From Varibaculum cambriense (lineage in GTDB: Bacteria; Actinomycetota; Actinomycetes; Actinomycetales; Actinomycetaceae): a DNA stretch of 64,000 bases. Shown here one piece after another: positions 17,806 to 27,099 of this stretch (the first letter of the stretch is position 1; every line of letters starts with the position of its first letter). Where the stretch lies: the NCBI RefSeq assembly GCF_022133705.1, contig NZ_JAKNHJ010000003.1:98932-162931 (forward strand), given 5' to 3'. The notes beneath the pieces are model-generated. The model ran no database searches and was not told the origin of the DNA. It worked only from the letters and a program-made list of their open reading frames with translations. The position numbers and the translations under genes are program-made.

Positions 17806-18234
17806 ATGGCAGTAGAACTGGTTACAGAGTTTAGCGACGAACTCGTAGAGGCATTTTCTCGGCTCCTCCCCCAGCTTTCGCAGTCTGCCAAGCAGCTGAG
17901 CCCCCAGCAGATAAAAGAATTCTGCGACCAAGAGGGGGTTTATCTGTTAGTCTTTCGCTCCGAAGAGGGAAAAATTCTAGGGATGCTCTCCTTAGCAACC
18001 TTCAAAATCCCCACCGGTAAGCGGGCTTGGATCGAGGACGTAGTGGTGGATGCAGCTGCCCGTGGCCAGGGAGCGGGGCAAAAACTAGTAGAGGCAGCAG
18101 TGCGCCAGGCCAAAAAGGTCGGAGCTAAAACCGTGGATCTCACCTCCCGTCCCTCGCGCGAAGCTGCCAACCGGCTATATCGGCGCTGCGGATTTAAACA
18201 GCGCGAAACCAATGTTTACCGTTACGCGGGATAA
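17806..18234 (+). CDS. GNAT-family N-acetyltransferase
   Basis: A 142-residue acetyltransferase. The acetyl-CoA site is IEDVVVDAAARGQGAGQKLV (R/Q-x-x-G-x-G/A signature) at about residues 72-91, followed by VDLTSRPSREAANRLYRRCG, typical of the GNAT C-terminal strand and helix. The ATG at 17806 has AAAGGAG five bases upstream; earlier in-frame starts lack a site. It is divergent from dnaK and shares its upstream region, where a HAIR box lies. The substrate is unknown. Confidence 0.87.
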   Translation: MAVELVTEFSDELVEAFSRLLPQLSQSAKQLSPQQIKEFCDQEGVYLLVFRSEEGKILGMLSLATFKIPTGKRAWIEDVVVDAAARGQGAGQKLVEAAVRQAKKVGAKTVDLTSRPSREAANRLYRRCGFKQRETNVYRYAG

Positions 18235-18495
18235 TTTGGTCTCCCATATTTCTGCGCATACGTCTAGCTAGCAAAACTGACAACTGTGAGGACGCCAGCA
18301 GGATTTGCCCTGCGATGCAAGAAAAAACACATTAACGATTTGGATAGCCATATTTGCTGGTAAACCCATTTTAATCCGGTTTTCTCCGAATAGACTTTCG
18401 GCCTAAAGCGTGAGTTAGCTAGCAATGTTACCCAAAGACAGTAGGGATCAGGTAACAATAGGGGCAAAAGAAGTCGAGAAATAAGGAATGATTAC

Positions 18496-19344
18496 ATGAG
18501 CGCCCTGTCCATTCCCAGTGTGGAACTTTCCACCGGATATCAGATTCCGCAATTTGGTTTTGGAACTTACAAAATCGCCCCAGAAGACTGCGTAGATGCT
18601 GTTAAATACGCTTTGGATCTCGGCATTCGCCACATCGATACCGCGCAGATGTACCACAATGAGGCAGAAGTGGGACGCGCCATTGAAGAATCGGGGATTG
18701 ACCGCGACGAGATTTTCTTGACCACCAAACTTAATAACGACAAGCACCTACCGGAGGACGCCCGGAAGTCTTTCCAGCAGAGTCTGGAAGATTTACGCAC
18801 CGACTATGTGGATCTATTTTTGATCCACTGGCCGCTTCCCACCCTTTATGGGGGAGATTTCGTGCAGACTTGGCGCACTCTTCTGGAGTTCCAGTTCGAT
18901 AAGACCGCCCGTACCGTGGGGGTTTCTAACTTCCAGATCAACCACCTGGAGCGTTTGATTGCAGAGACGGGAGTAACCCCGGCGGTCAACCAGGTAGAGA
19001 TTCACCCCCAGTTTGCCAATAACGAGCTGCGTGCGTTCCATAGTAAACACCAGATCGTAACCGAAGCCTGGTCACCACTAGCTCGCGGCAATGTTTTAGG
19101 AGAAGAAAAAGTAGTTGCGGCAGCTTCTCGCCTCGGGAAAACACCTGCCCAGGTAGTACTGCGTTGGGGCATTGAACGCGGAGACGTCCTCTTCCCCAAG
19201 TCGGTTCACCCCGACCGCATTAAGGAAAACTTGGATATTTTTGATTTCCAACTAGATGAACAGGCTAAAGCTGATCTGGATTCTTTGGATAAGGGCGAGG
19301 CCGGCCGCTCCGGTTCCCACCCCGACACCATGGATCGTCTCTAA
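18496..19344 (+). CDS. aldo/keto reductase
   Basis: A 282-residue NADPH-dependent (beta/alpha)8-barrel reductase. Signatures: GFGTYKI, the catalytic-tetrad Asp in IRHIDTAQMYHNE with Tyr, Lys in TTKLNNDKH, His in LIHWPLP, then VGVSNFQ, the family's NQVEIHP, and the nucleotide-binding FPKSVHPDRIKEN. AAGGAATGATTAC precedes the ATG. It resembles the 2,5-diketo-D-gluconate reductase group, a broad detoxification class, so no specific substrate is claimed. It stands alone. The 18235-18495 upstream gap shows no further gene. Confidence 0.92.
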   Translation: MSALSIPSVELSTGYQIPQFGFGTYKIAPEDCVDAVKYALDLGIRHIDTAQMYHNEAEVGRAIEESGIDRDEIFLTTKLNNDKHLPEDARKSFQQSLEDLRTDYVDLFLIHWPLPTLYGGDFVQTWRTLLEFQFDKTARTVGVSNFQINHLERLIAETGVTPAVNQVEIHPQFANNELRAFHSKHQIVTEAWSPLARGNVLGEEKVVAAASRLGKTPAQVVLRWGIERGDVLFPKSVHPDRIKENLDIFDFQLDEQAKADLDSLDKGEAGRSGSHPDTMDRL

Positions 19345-19363
19345 ACCTCTATATCTGCCAACA

Positions 19364-19547
19364 ACGCGTGGCCTAGATTTTTCCTCCCACCTGACGAACA
19401 GTTATCGCCATTCCCGGTAATAGGTTGGTGCGGTAGAAGTACGCGGGGGCTAGATTTTTCCTCCTGCCCAAAATTTTGGAAAACGTAGCGACGTTTTCCA
19501 AAATTTGCGCCCGCCTAGCCGACTCGGATAAAACCTAGCCCCCGCGC
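19364..19547. repeat. Intergenic repeat cluster with a perfect 16-bp hairpin
   Basis: Two 24-base direct copies of ACGCGKGGSCTAGATTTTTCCTCC (19364-19387 and 19441-19464) and a third inverted, shorter copy (about 19525-19547) surround a perfect hairpin. Arms 19471-19486 and 19491-19506 pair over 16 bases around AGCG. The 12-base outer arms CGCGGGGGCTAG / CTAGCCCCCGCG (19442-19453, 19535-19546) enclose it. No reading frame is convincing. It may be a small non-autonomous mobile or REP-like element, or a bidirectional terminator region between aldo/keto reductase and pgi. Confidence 0.7.
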
Positions 19548-19618
19548 ACAGCTGAAACAAACCAGGCTGCTATGTTGCGCCAAAACGGGCGCATACCAGC
19601 CCCTAGGCAAGACCTTAC

Positions 19619-19706
19619 GGTTGGCGCGCTAAAAGATGCGAGAGGGCGACTTGAGCCGAGCGAAGCAAGGCTCACCAGAGCCCCGAGCGCTTTTAGCGCA
19701 CCAACC
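19619..19706. repeat. 88-bp imperfect palindromic element downstream of pgi
   Basis: Seventeen-base arms (19619-19635 and 19690-19706; GGTTGGYGCGCTAAAAG) pair with one mismatch. Between them an inner TGAGCC/GGCTCA hairpin and a GAGGGC/GCCCC pairing are possible. It could fold as a multi-stem RNA on either strand or be a REP/MITE-like element. No promoter is evident. With the neighbouring repeat cluster it accounts for most of the 19345-19770 gap. Confidence 0.6.
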
Positions 19707-19770
19707 CGCTACCCTCGCGCTCAAACGCAAAACTCCTATCCCCCGCTTAACCTAATTGCGTTAATACAGG

Positions 19771-21468
19771 CTAGTTTTCGCGATGGGCGTGGTAGTAGTT
19801 GATCAGCGCTTTCGTAGAAGGATCCTGTTGCGCTAAGACCTCCTGGTCACCGGCAATTGCGGGAGTAAGCGCCTTGGCGAGCTGTTTGCCCAGTTCTACA
19901 CCCCACTGGTCGAAACTGTTAATCCCCCACACTACCCCTTGGGTAAAGGTGATGTGTTCGTAGAGGGCGATCAGCTGCCCCAGTACCGAGGGGGTTAGCC
20001 GCGGCGCCATGATCGAGGTTGACGGTTTGTTTCCAGGGAAGACTCGCGCAGGGACGATAGGTTCCGCAGTACCCTCGGCACGTACCTGATCAGCGGTCTT
20101 GCCAAAGGCTAGCGCCTGGGTTTGGGCGAAGAAATTACCTAAGAACAACTCGTGCTGATCATTGTCACCGTCTTTGAGTGGCCAGGTGGGGTTGGCGAAA
20201 GCGATAAAGTCGGCGGGAATCATTTGGGTACCCTGGTGGATCAGCTGGTAAAAAGCGTGTTGCCCGTTAGTACCGGGCTCTCCCCAGAAGATTTCACCAG
20301 TATCGTAGCTTACCGCTTCCCCATCCCAGCGTACGGCCTTACCATTGGATTCCATAGTTAGTTGCTGCAGGTAGGCCGGGAAACGGTGTAGATATTGCGA
20401 ATAGGGCAAGACCGCGTGGGTAGGAGCGTGTAGGAAGTTGCGGTACCACACGTTGATTAGTCCCATCAGCATAGGAACATTCTCACTGAGCGGAGTCGTT
20501 CGGAAATGCTCGTCCATAGCGTACATACCGGATAGAAAATCGGAGAATCCTTCTTTACCAATCGCGACCGCCAGGGCGGTGCCGACTGCGGAATCTACCG
20601 AGTAACGTCCTCCTACCCAATTCCAAAAACCAAAGGCATTATCTGGGTCAATACCAAATTCGGCTACTGCCTCAAGATTGGTAGACACCGCCACGAAATG
20701 CTTGGATACTGCCTGCCGGGAGTCTTCATCGCTAAGCTGCGATCCGCTATCTTTACCTTCCCAGATTCCCCGCGCAGCCAGTTGATCCAGGAGCCAGCCG
20801 CGGGCGGCGCGGGCATTGGTGAGGGTTTCCAAAGTGGTGAAAGTCTTGGAAGCCACAATAAACAAGGTGGCTTCGGGATCCAAGTCCTTCACTTTTTCGC
20901 ATAGATCCGTAGGATCAATATTAGATACGAAGCGGCACTCCAGTCCGGGTTTAACATAGGGAAGCAATGCCTCGTAGGCCATGGCAGGACCTAAATCCGA
21001 ACCTCCGATTCCGATATTCACCACGGTAGTGATGGGTTTTCCAGTAATTCCAAGCCAGGCTCCACTGCGCACTTTTTCTGCAAAGGCATAAACCCGCTCT
21101 AGAACAGCGGCTACATCGGCGCTAACATCCTGTCCATCAACCTCCAGCTTGTCGCTTCCAGGGCGCCGCAGCGCAGTATGGAGTACCGCGCGATCCTCGG
21201 TGGTATTAATATGTTCACCTGCGAACATGGCATCACGGTGAGCTTCGACTTTGGTTTGTGCTGCCAGGCGTGCCAGCGCGTCCAATATGGGAGCGGTTAC
21301 CAAGTTCTTTGACAAGTCAACCCGCAAATTCGCGGCAGTAAAACTGAGCTGTTCGGCGCGGTCTGGTTGTTGTTCAAACCAACCGCTAAGATCCGGTTTG
21401 AACGATTCGGCAAGATTAGTTAACTCTTGCCAGGCTTGGGTGGTACTGGGGTCAATCGGAGCGCTCAT
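19771..21468 (-). CDS. pgi: glucose-6-phosphate isomerase
   Basis: Interconverts glucose-6-phosphate and fructose-6-phosphate. The 565-residue length is normal for the long bacterial form. Signatures: [39 protein letters not shown], the catalytic Glu in [10 protein letters not shown], and [17 protein letters not shown] near the C-terminus with the conserved catalytic Lys. AGGAG lies just before the ATG. It follows the phosphofructokinase gene by 27 bases, so a LacI-like sensor, PFK and pgi form one unit covering the top of glycolysis. Confidence 0.97.
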   Translation of the reverse strand: MSAPIDPSTTQAWQELTNLAESFKPDLSGWFEQQPDRAEQLSFTAANLRVDLSKNLVTAPILDALARLAAQTKVEAHRDAMFAGEHINTTEDRAVLHTALRRPGSDKLEVDGQDVSADVAAVLERVYAFAEKVRSGAWLGITGKPITTVVNIGIGGSDLGPAMAYEALLPYVKPGLECRFVSNIDPTDLCEKVKDLDPEATLFIVASKTFTTLETLTNARAARGWLLDQLAARGIWEGKDSGSQLSDEDSRQAVSKHFVAVSTNLEAVAEFGIDPDNAFGFWNWVGGRYSVDSAVGTALAVAIGKEGFSDFLSGMYAMDEHFRTTPLSENVPMLMGLINVWYRNFLHAPTHAVLPYSQYLHRFPAYLQQLTMESNGKAVRWDGEAVSYDTGEIFWGEPGTNGQHAFYQLIHQGTQMIPADFIAFANPTWPLKDGDNDQHELFLGNFFAQTQALAFGKTADQVRAEGTAEPIVPARVFPGNKPSTSIMAPRLTPSVLGQLIALYEHITFTQGVVWGINSFDQWGVELGKQLAKALTPAIAGDQEVLAQQDPSTKALINYYHAHREN

Positions 21469-21495
21469 GTTTTCTCCTGTTCGAATTGGTTTAGG

Positions 21496-23760
21496 TTATA
21501 GGTCGGTTACTGGCAATGGTCGGACTTCAATATCCCATTCATCACGGGAAACCACCGAAATAATATCAACCAGTGGCAACCACCATTGACTTAGGGGACG
21601 ACGAACTTGCGGATCAACCTTTTGCTGCATTTGCAGCAATGGGAAAGACTCAATCCCTTCAGCCGACAGTCCCACTCCCAAGGGCTCGCTGCGATTTTGC
21701 GTAAATTGTTCGCTGAGCTCTTCAATCGCTGCCCGCACCAGGCGAGTCGCTAAGATGCGGTCAAAGGGCGAAGGCTCTCCCCCTTGCTGCAAGTGCCCCA
21801 GAGCCGAGTGGCGCACATCGAACATTCCTTGCGATTCTTGGGCAAACACGGAGGCTATGAATTCTCGATCATACCGGCCTCCGGCTTCTTCATTATGTAG
21901 TACCAGACACAGGCGGCGACCATCCCGGAAAGAATCCCGCATCATTTTCACGTCGCTCGCTAGATCTTGCAGGTCATAGGGGAATTCATCGAGGTAGACC
22001 AACTCGGCTCCCGCGGCGATACCTGACATTAACGATAGGTATCCACAGTGGCGACCCATCGCATCAGCCACGAAGCAACGCCGAGAAGCTGCCGCAGATT
22101 CACGGATACGATCTAACGCCCAGACCGCATTATTAAGGGCAGAATCAGCGCCGATAGAAAGCTCAGATCCCGGCAAGTTATTGTCGATTGATGCCGGAAT
22201 ACAAATCATCGGAATATTAAACGCCGGGTAGCGGGAGGTTTCCTGTCGCATCTGATTAATCGACAGGTAGGCGTTGTAGCCACCGATTACGATCAGGGCG
22301 TCGATGCGCTGTTCCTCCAGAGCTCGTCCTATTGCGTAGTACTCTTCTACCCGGGGAATAGGGCGCAAAGTTCCAAGTTCTGCTCCTCCATCAAAGCCCC
22401 AACCTTCAACGTCTTCCCAAGCTAGCTGCTTAACTTTTCCAGACATGAGTCCTTCAAAGGAACCGTAGATTCCCAGCATTTCAAACCCACGGTCTATTCC
22501 TTGACGCACTGCGGCTCTAGCAGCGGTATTCATTCCGGGAGCAAGTCCGCCTACATGCATAATGGCTACCCGCCGGGCATTATCGGGTAGTTCGTCTTGC
22601 TGGGGCGGAGTCGACATTACTTCATTTATGGCCAGCATCTCGCTGAATGAACATCCTCGCGCCTTAACTGCCTTTTCGTATTCTTGTGCTTTCGTAAACT
22701 TGGCAACCGCGCGAGTATCGGTGACTGCTTTCATCAAAGGCAAGCGCGCAACCCGGTTATTACGAGCCCCAATGATCACCGGCTCAGAGTTTTGGTCCTG
22801 GTGTAGTACTTCATACACTGCCGCATATCCCAGGGCGGTAGGCATCCACCGGTCATAGGCTGAGGGCGTACCCCCGCGCTGTACGTGTCCCAAGATAGTC
22901 AGATGCGGACGCTCCCCGGTCTCTTGCTCGAGGGCATCGCACACATCGTTGGCAGTAATGGGATTGCCCTGATGATCGATAGCACCTTCGGCCACCAACA
23001 CGATGGATTCGCGCCTGCCTGCCTTACGCCCAGCTTCCAGTTTCTTCGTCAGAATTTTTTGCCACCCTTGTTCGGGAGGAGCTTCGGGGATGAACACATA
23101 ATCGCAACCCCGGGCAACCGCACTCATCAGTGGCAGGTATCCGCAATGGCGTCCCATAACTTCTACGACGAAAGTGCGGCGATGGGAGGCAGCGGTAGAA
23201 GAAAGCTCATCTAGAGCCGCCAAGATTCGCTGCAAGGCTGAGTCAGTGCCGATGGTCATATCGAAACCAACTAAATCATTGTCGATAGAACCAACCAGAC
23301 CGGCTACCCGCAACTTTTCGTGTCCAGCTACCTGTTCGGGGGTAAGTTCGCCTGCCTGAACCAGTTCTTCCAGGAGACTGGGCCACTCTTCTTGAAATTC
23401 ATTAGTACCGGCTAGGGAGCCATCTCCCCCAATAGAAATCAGGCGATCTATACCTTTTAGAACCAGGTTTTTAGCGGCTTTACGCAGTCCAGAACGCTCG
23501 CGAAACTCTTTACAGCGGGCAGTCCCAATTACCGTGCCCCCCTTATTGAGCACACTAGATACATCCGACCATCCCATCGGTTTGATCATCTCACCGCCGG
23601 TAACAGCTCCCTGCCAACCTTCAAGGATCGCATAGGGCTGCGCACCCATTTTTAATGCGGTTCGCACTACCGCACGTACTGCAGCGTTCATCCCCTGGGC
23701 ATCCCCGCCCGAGGTTAAGACTCCTAGACGCTTCGGTTCGGAACCTGTGGACTGACCCAT
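21496..23760 (-). CDS. two-domain (eukaryotic-type) 6-phosphofructokinase
   Basis: Phosphorylates fructose-6-phosphate. Two homologous PFK domains lie in tandem in 754 residues. N-half (about 10-385): GVLTSGGDAQGMNAAVR, GGDGS at 111-115, catalytic Asp160 in GSIDND, MGRHCGY and LGHVQRGG. GGDGS and Gly before SIDND favour ATP over pyrophosphate as donor. C-half (about 397-750): VGGLAPGMNTAARAAV, but GGDGS is replaced by GGYNA (493-497) and SIDND by SIDNN, so it is probably non-catalytic and regulatory, as in animal and fungal PFK. The ATG at 23760 has AGAGGAGG upstream and avoids overlapping the previous gene. Confidence 0.93.
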   Translation of the reverse strand: MGQSTGSEPKRLGVLTSGGDAQGMNAAVRAVVRTALKMGAQPYAILEGWQGAVTGGEMIKPMGWSDVSSVLNKGGTVIGTARCKEFRERSGLRKAAKNLVLKGIDRLISIGGDGSLAGTNEFQEEWPSLLEELVQAGELTPEQVAGHEKLRVAGLVGSIDNDLVGFDMTIGTDSALQRILAALDELSSTAASHRRTFVVEVMGRHCGYLPLMSAVARGCDYVFIPEAPPEQGWQKILTKKLEAGRKAGRRESIVLVAEGAIDHQGNPITANDVCDALEQETGERPHLTILGHVQRGGTPSAYDRWMPTALGYAAVYEVLHQDQNSEPVIIGARNNRVARLPLMKAVTDTRAVAKFTKAQEYEKAVKARGCSFSEMLAINEVMSTPPQQDELPDNARRVAIMHVGGLAPGMNTAARAAVRQGIDRGFEMLGIYGSFEGLMSGKVKQLAWEDVEGWGFDGGAELGTLRPIPRVEEYYAIGRALEEQRIDALIVIGGYNAYLSINQMRQETSRYPAFNIPMICIPASIDNNLPGSELSIGADSALNNAVWALDRIRESAAASRRCFVADAMGRHCGYLSLMSGIAAGAELVYLDEFPYDLQDLASDVKMMRDSFRDGRRLCLVLHNEEAGGRYDREFIASVFAQESQGMFDVRHSALGHLQQGGEPSPFDRILATRLVRAAIEELSEQFTQNRSEPLGVGLSAEGIESFPLLQMQQKVDPQVRRPLSQWWLPLVDIISVVSRDEWDIEVRPLPVTDL

Positions 23761-23785
23761 TATTCCTCCTCTGGAAGGCTGGTAC

Positions 23786-24628
23786 CTAGGCGCTTCCCCT
23801 GGCAACCAACGTCATCATTTTGTCAACTTCTTTCGGATCTGGGGCATCGATTTTTTCGCCAGACAAGAATTTGGCGAGCGCTTGGGCGTAAATCTGCCCG
23901 CTTACTTCAGGATTAAAATCGATAGAGGTAAGTGGCGGGTTGAAGAGTTGACCTTCGGGAGCATTACCTACGCCGATAACGGCACAATCGTTGGGAACCA
24001 TGCGTCCACACATTCTCAGCGCCTGGATAACCTCCATTGCCAGGAAATCGTTATGGCAGATAAACCCGTCAACCCCCGGGTTCTTGGAAAACAGCTGCAC
24101 TAACTCTCCGGAAAGATTGGGAGAATTGTATTCGGTAGTCAGCATGGTGGGCGTGGGGCAACCTCCGAAAATACACCCTTGCAACACTCCGGCATACCGT
24201 AACTGGTTAAGGTTTTCTAGCAAGGGATCGGAAGAACACAGGTACACCAAGTTGCGGTGACCTGAGGAAACCATTCGGGACGCCATCGCCCGCCCAGAAG
24301 CGCCATATAGCGCTGCCACCACTGGATAGGCGGGAGAATCGGTAGCAAAAATTGCCGGCTCGACCTGCACTCCCAGACTTTGCAACTGCTTATTCTGTTC
24401 TTCACTAAAGGGAACTAGCGGCAAAATCGGGCCGATTAGCTTTGCACTGTCTGCCAAAGCATCAACATCGAGTTTATCGGTCTCTATCTGGACAGGGATT
24501 AAGTCAAATCCCATCTTGGCGATTTCATAGGCGGTGCGTATTGCCATGCTAAGTAACGGAGAATCATACGGCATCGGAGGACTCACTAACAGAAAGCGCT
24601 TCGCTTGCGTCTTAGCGTTCTTCGCCAC
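23786..24628 (-). CDS. LacI-type sugar-binding-domain protein lacking a DNA-binding domain
   Basis: A 280-residue protein resembling the effector-binding core of LacI/GalR regulators: VVAALYGASGRAMASRMVSSGHRNLVYL, then the ligand-loop segment VDGFICHNDFLAMEVIQAL, GCAVIGVGN-like CAVIGVGNAPEG and PPLTSIDFNPEVSG. The N-terminal helix-turn-helix is missing, and there is no signal peptide or lipobox. The GTG at 24628 follows AGAAGGGAG, and an in-frame TAG lies about ten codons upstream, so the domain has not simply been missed. It precedes PFK by 25 bases. A cytoplasmic metabolite-sensing role is inferred. Confidence 0.78.
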   Translation of the reverse strand: MAKNAKTQAKRFLLVSPPMPYDSPLLSMAIRTAYEIAKMGFDLIPVQIETDKLDVDALADSAKLIGPILPLVPFSEEQNKQLQSLGVQVEPAIFATDSPAYPVVAALYGASGRAMASRMVSSGHRNLVYLCSSDPLLENLNQLRYAGVLQGCIFGGCPTPTMLTTEYNSPNLSGELVQLFSKNPGVDGFICHNDFLAMEVIQALRMCGRMVPNDCAVIGVGNAPEGQLFNPPLTSIDFNPEVSGQIYAQALAKFLSGEKIDAPDPKEVDKMMTLVARGSA

Positions 24629-24730
24629 TGTGACTCCCTTCTGTTGACGCTGATTCCGCTAGGTTACTGAGCATCTAACTCACTACTCAATACTAACCTA
24701 TTTCTTGATATCGACCAGACGAAAGAGATC

Positions 24731-24761
24731 GGGGCGGACGCTGCTTTTTCGCGTCCGCCCC
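24731..24761. terminator. GC-rich hairpin between icd and the LacI-like gene
   Basis: GGGGCGGACGC pairs with GCGTCCGCCCC over 11 bases around a nine-base loop. It lacks a clear U-tract on either strand. It lies about 75 bases after the icd stop and upstream of the sugar-metabolism unit, so it most likely ends icd transcription. Confidence 0.6.
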
Positions 24762-24807
24762 GAATAGACCGGCAGGATCTGAGATTTCCCGGTTTAAGTC
24801 ACCTGTC

Positions 24808-24832
24808 AAAACCCCAAGGTCAAATGGGTTTT
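24808..24832 (-). terminator. Candidate terminator immediately after icd
   Basis: AAAACCC and GGGTTTT form a 7-bp stem directly after the icd stop, ending in TTTTGAC on the minus strand. It is weaker than the GC-rich hairpin beyond it. Confidence 0.45.
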
Positions 24833-24835
24833 AGC

Positions 24836-26062
24836 TTAGGCATCTTGCTTTAGACGCTTAGCCAGGTTCTCAATCAACACATTCATGAAGCCATCGGTAT
24901 CCAACCAGGGATGATCCTCATCAATTAGGCGAGCTAGGTCTTTGGTCATTTGCCCGCCTTCAACAGTAGAGACAATTACCTCCTCTAAGGTCTGCGCGAA
25001 GTGAGAAACTTCGGGAGTATTGTCTAGGTTGCCGCGATGAGCCAGACCGCGCGTCCAGGCATAGATTGAGGCAATCGGGTTGGTGGAGGTTTTTTCTCCG
25101 CGCTGCCAGCGGCGATAGTGCCGAGTTACCGTACCATGCGCTGCTTCGGCCTCGACAGTGCGCCCATCGGGAGTCATTAGTACCGAAGTCATCAACCCTA
25201 GGGAACCGAAACCTTGAGCAACCGTATCGGACTGAACATCGCCATCATAGTTCTTACATGCCCAAATATATCCGCCTTCCCATTTAAGGGAAGAAGCCAC
25301 CATGTCATCAATCAAGCGGTGCTCATAGTGCAGACCGGCTTCCTCGTATTGCTCTTTGAATTCGCTGTCATAGATGTCGGCGAAAATATCCTTAAACTGC
25401 CCGTCGTAGGCCTTCAAAATCGTATTCTTGGTGGATAGGTAAACCGGGTATCCCCGCAGCAGGCCATAGCGGAAACAAGCGCGAGCGAAATCTTTGATGG
25501 AGTCATTGAAGTTGTACATTCCCATGGCGACTCCCCCACCTTCGGGGTATTCAACCACGGTATGTTCTATAGGCTCAGATCCATCTTTCGGCTGGAAGGT
25601 AATGGTTAGGCTCCCGGCACCGGGGATTTTGAAATCAGTGGCCTTGTACTGGTCACCGAAGGCATGGCGAGCAACCACGATGGGCTTTGTCCATCCGCCC
25701 ACCAGGCGCGGCACATTGCTCATGATAATGGGTTCGCGGAAAATCACCCCGCCGAGAATGTTGCGGATAGTGCCATTGGGCGATTTCCACATTTTCTTTA
25801 GCCCAAACTCTTCCACCCGCGCCTCATCAGGGGTGATAGTTGCACATTTTACCCCGACGCCGTGTTCTTTAATCGCGTTGGCGGCATCAATAGTGACCTG
25901 GTCACCGGTGGCATCCCGGTTCTCTACGCTGAGGTCGTAGTAACGAAGATCCACGTCCAGATAGGGAAGGATTAGTTCGTTGCGGATTTGTTGCCAAATG
26001 ATGCGGGTCATTTCATCGCCGTCTAGTTCGACGACCGGGCCGACTACTTTGATCTTTGCCAT
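24836..26062 (-). CDS. icd: NADP-dependent isocitrate dehydrogenase (dimeric eukaryotic-like type)
   Basis: Oxidatively decarboxylates isocitrate to 2-oxoglutarate in the TCA cycle. The 408-residue protein begins [20 protein letters not shown] and has [12 protein letters not shown] (substrate-binding Ser), [49 protein letters not shown]-type metal-binding Asp residues, and [24 protein letters not shown]. These place it in the subfamily II homodimeric group rather than the E. coli or large monomeric types. The ATG at 26062 has GGAG six bases upstream; an earlier in-frame start at 26116 adds 18 poorly conserved residues. Confidence 0.95.
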   Translation of the reverse strand: MAKIKVVGPVVELDGDEMTRIIWQQIRNELILPYLDVDLRYYDLSVENRDATGDQVTIDAANAIKEHGVGVKCATITPDEARVEEFGLKKMWKSPNGTIRNILGGVIFREPIIMSNVPRLVGGWTKPIVVARHAFGDQYKATDFKIPGAGSLTITFQPKDGSEPIEHTVVEYPEGGGVAMGMYNFNDSIKDFARACFRYGLLRGYPVYLSTKNTILKAYDGQFKDIFADIYDSEFKEQYEEAGLHYEHRLIDDMVASSLKWEGGYIWACKNYDGDVQSDTVAQGFGSLGLMTSVLMTPDGRTVEAEAAHGTVTRHYRRWQRGEKTSTNPIASIYAWTRGLAHRGNLDNTPEVSHFAQTLEEVIVSTVEGGQMTKDLARLIDEDHPWLDTDGFMNVLIENLAKRLKQDA

Positions 26063-26251
26063 GAATAACTCCAAAAGCTGTAGTTTTAAGTCCTCACTAT
26101 CAACTTTACTCGACATCGAGATAAATTAGCAATGGCTAGCGTTGTGAACTGGCAGGCGATTTTGCCGATCGCACCGGACGCTCCTACTCCGTTACCATTG
26201 CGCAGCGATAAACGCTTCGCCCAGAGTAGCTTCCTACCTTAAATTGGTTAC

Positions 26252-26995
26252 ATGCGGGTGCAGATTGGAAAAACTTGTGCGGCCAAGCCGGAGCCACTTA
26301 TCTGGCTAGAGGCCGGACTGGGCGGGTCTATGCGCAGCTGGAACTTGACGTTCCCGATTCTTTGTCGCGCTTTTTACTGCGCTCGCACAACCCGCTCCCC
26401 GATTTTGCACCCCGAAAAGGGCGCGGAAGTGACTTGGCAAAGCCTAGTGGCGGAGATGCGAGCGGGCGGGGAAGAAATTGCTCGCCACCTGGGTGCCACT
26501 TTTGACAAGCCGCTGCCCATGGTGCTGGTGGGACACTCCTATGGGGCAATGCTGGTGCGAGTTTGGGCAGCACAACTATTAAAGTCCCCCACTTCCTCCC
26601 GGGTGCAGCCTGTGGGAATCGTACAGATAGACCCCTCCTTCGAGGGAAACAACGAGGGCGCGAGTCCTCTCTATCAAAAGCTGGAGCAAAAGATCCTCGC
26701 CTGGATTTACCGCGGCGCTGCCCGCGAGCAACCCTCCTTCTACTTGGCGTGGCAAGATCTCCAAGAGATTGATTTACTGGATCGCCAACTTCCCCAATTG
26801 GTGATTTCCGCTGCCCACCGTCGCAGTAGTAAAACTTGGCAAGGTTTGACTTCCTACGCTCGAGCCATTGACGCCCGCCTAGTGCGCGCCGATTCTTCCC
26901 GCCATCACCTGCAACTATTTGATCCAGTCACCGTGGCGAGTCAGATCATAGAGTTTACGGCGCAAATCAACGTTCAAACCAATAACAAAAGGTAG
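26252..26995 (+). CDS. alpha/beta hydrolase
   Basis: A 247-residue alpha/beta-hydrolase-fold protein. LIWLEAGLGGSMRSW carries the oxyanion-hole loop, VLVGHSYGAMLVRVWA the nucleophile elbow (GHSYG), QIDPSF follows the next strand, and the His of SSRHHLQLFDP near the C-terminus is the likely catalytic His. No signal peptide is seen. It is divergent from icd, with 189 bases between. The plus-strand start lacks a clear Shine-Dalgarno, so a slightly different start is possible. The substrate is unknown. Confidence 0.8.
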   Translation: MRVQIGKTCAAKPEPLIWLEAGLGGSMRSWNLTFPILCRAFYCARTTRSPILHPEKGAEVTWQSLVAEMRAGGEEIARHLGATFDKPLPMVLVGHSYGAMLVRVWAAQLLKSPTSSRVQPVGIVQIDPSFEGNNEGASPLYQKLEQKILAWIYRGAAREQPSFYLAWQDLQEIDLLDRQLPQLVISAAHRRSSKTWQGLTSYARAIDARLVRADSSRHHLQLFDPVTVASQIIEFTAQINVQTNNKR

Positions 26996-27044
26996 TTAGC
27001 TACTACCTGTGGAAGTCACCAGCAACTATAGAGAAAAAACTTAA

Positions 27045-27077
27045 GGGCGGGGACGCCCGAAACCTGCGTCCCCGCCC
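27045..27077 (-). terminator. Terminator of hsp20
   Basis: GGGCGGGGACGC pairs with GCGTCCCCGCCC over 12 bases. Read on the minus strand it is followed by TTAAGTTTTTT. It lies 23 bases after the hsp20 stop and also separates it from the convergent hydrolase gene. Confidence 0.88.
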
Positions 27078-27099
27078 AAAAAAACACTATCAGCTGCTC

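Noticed and set aside
23786-24628. ABC-transporter periplasmic sugar-binding protein
   Set aside because: No signal peptide or lipobox and no permease or ATPase genes nearby.
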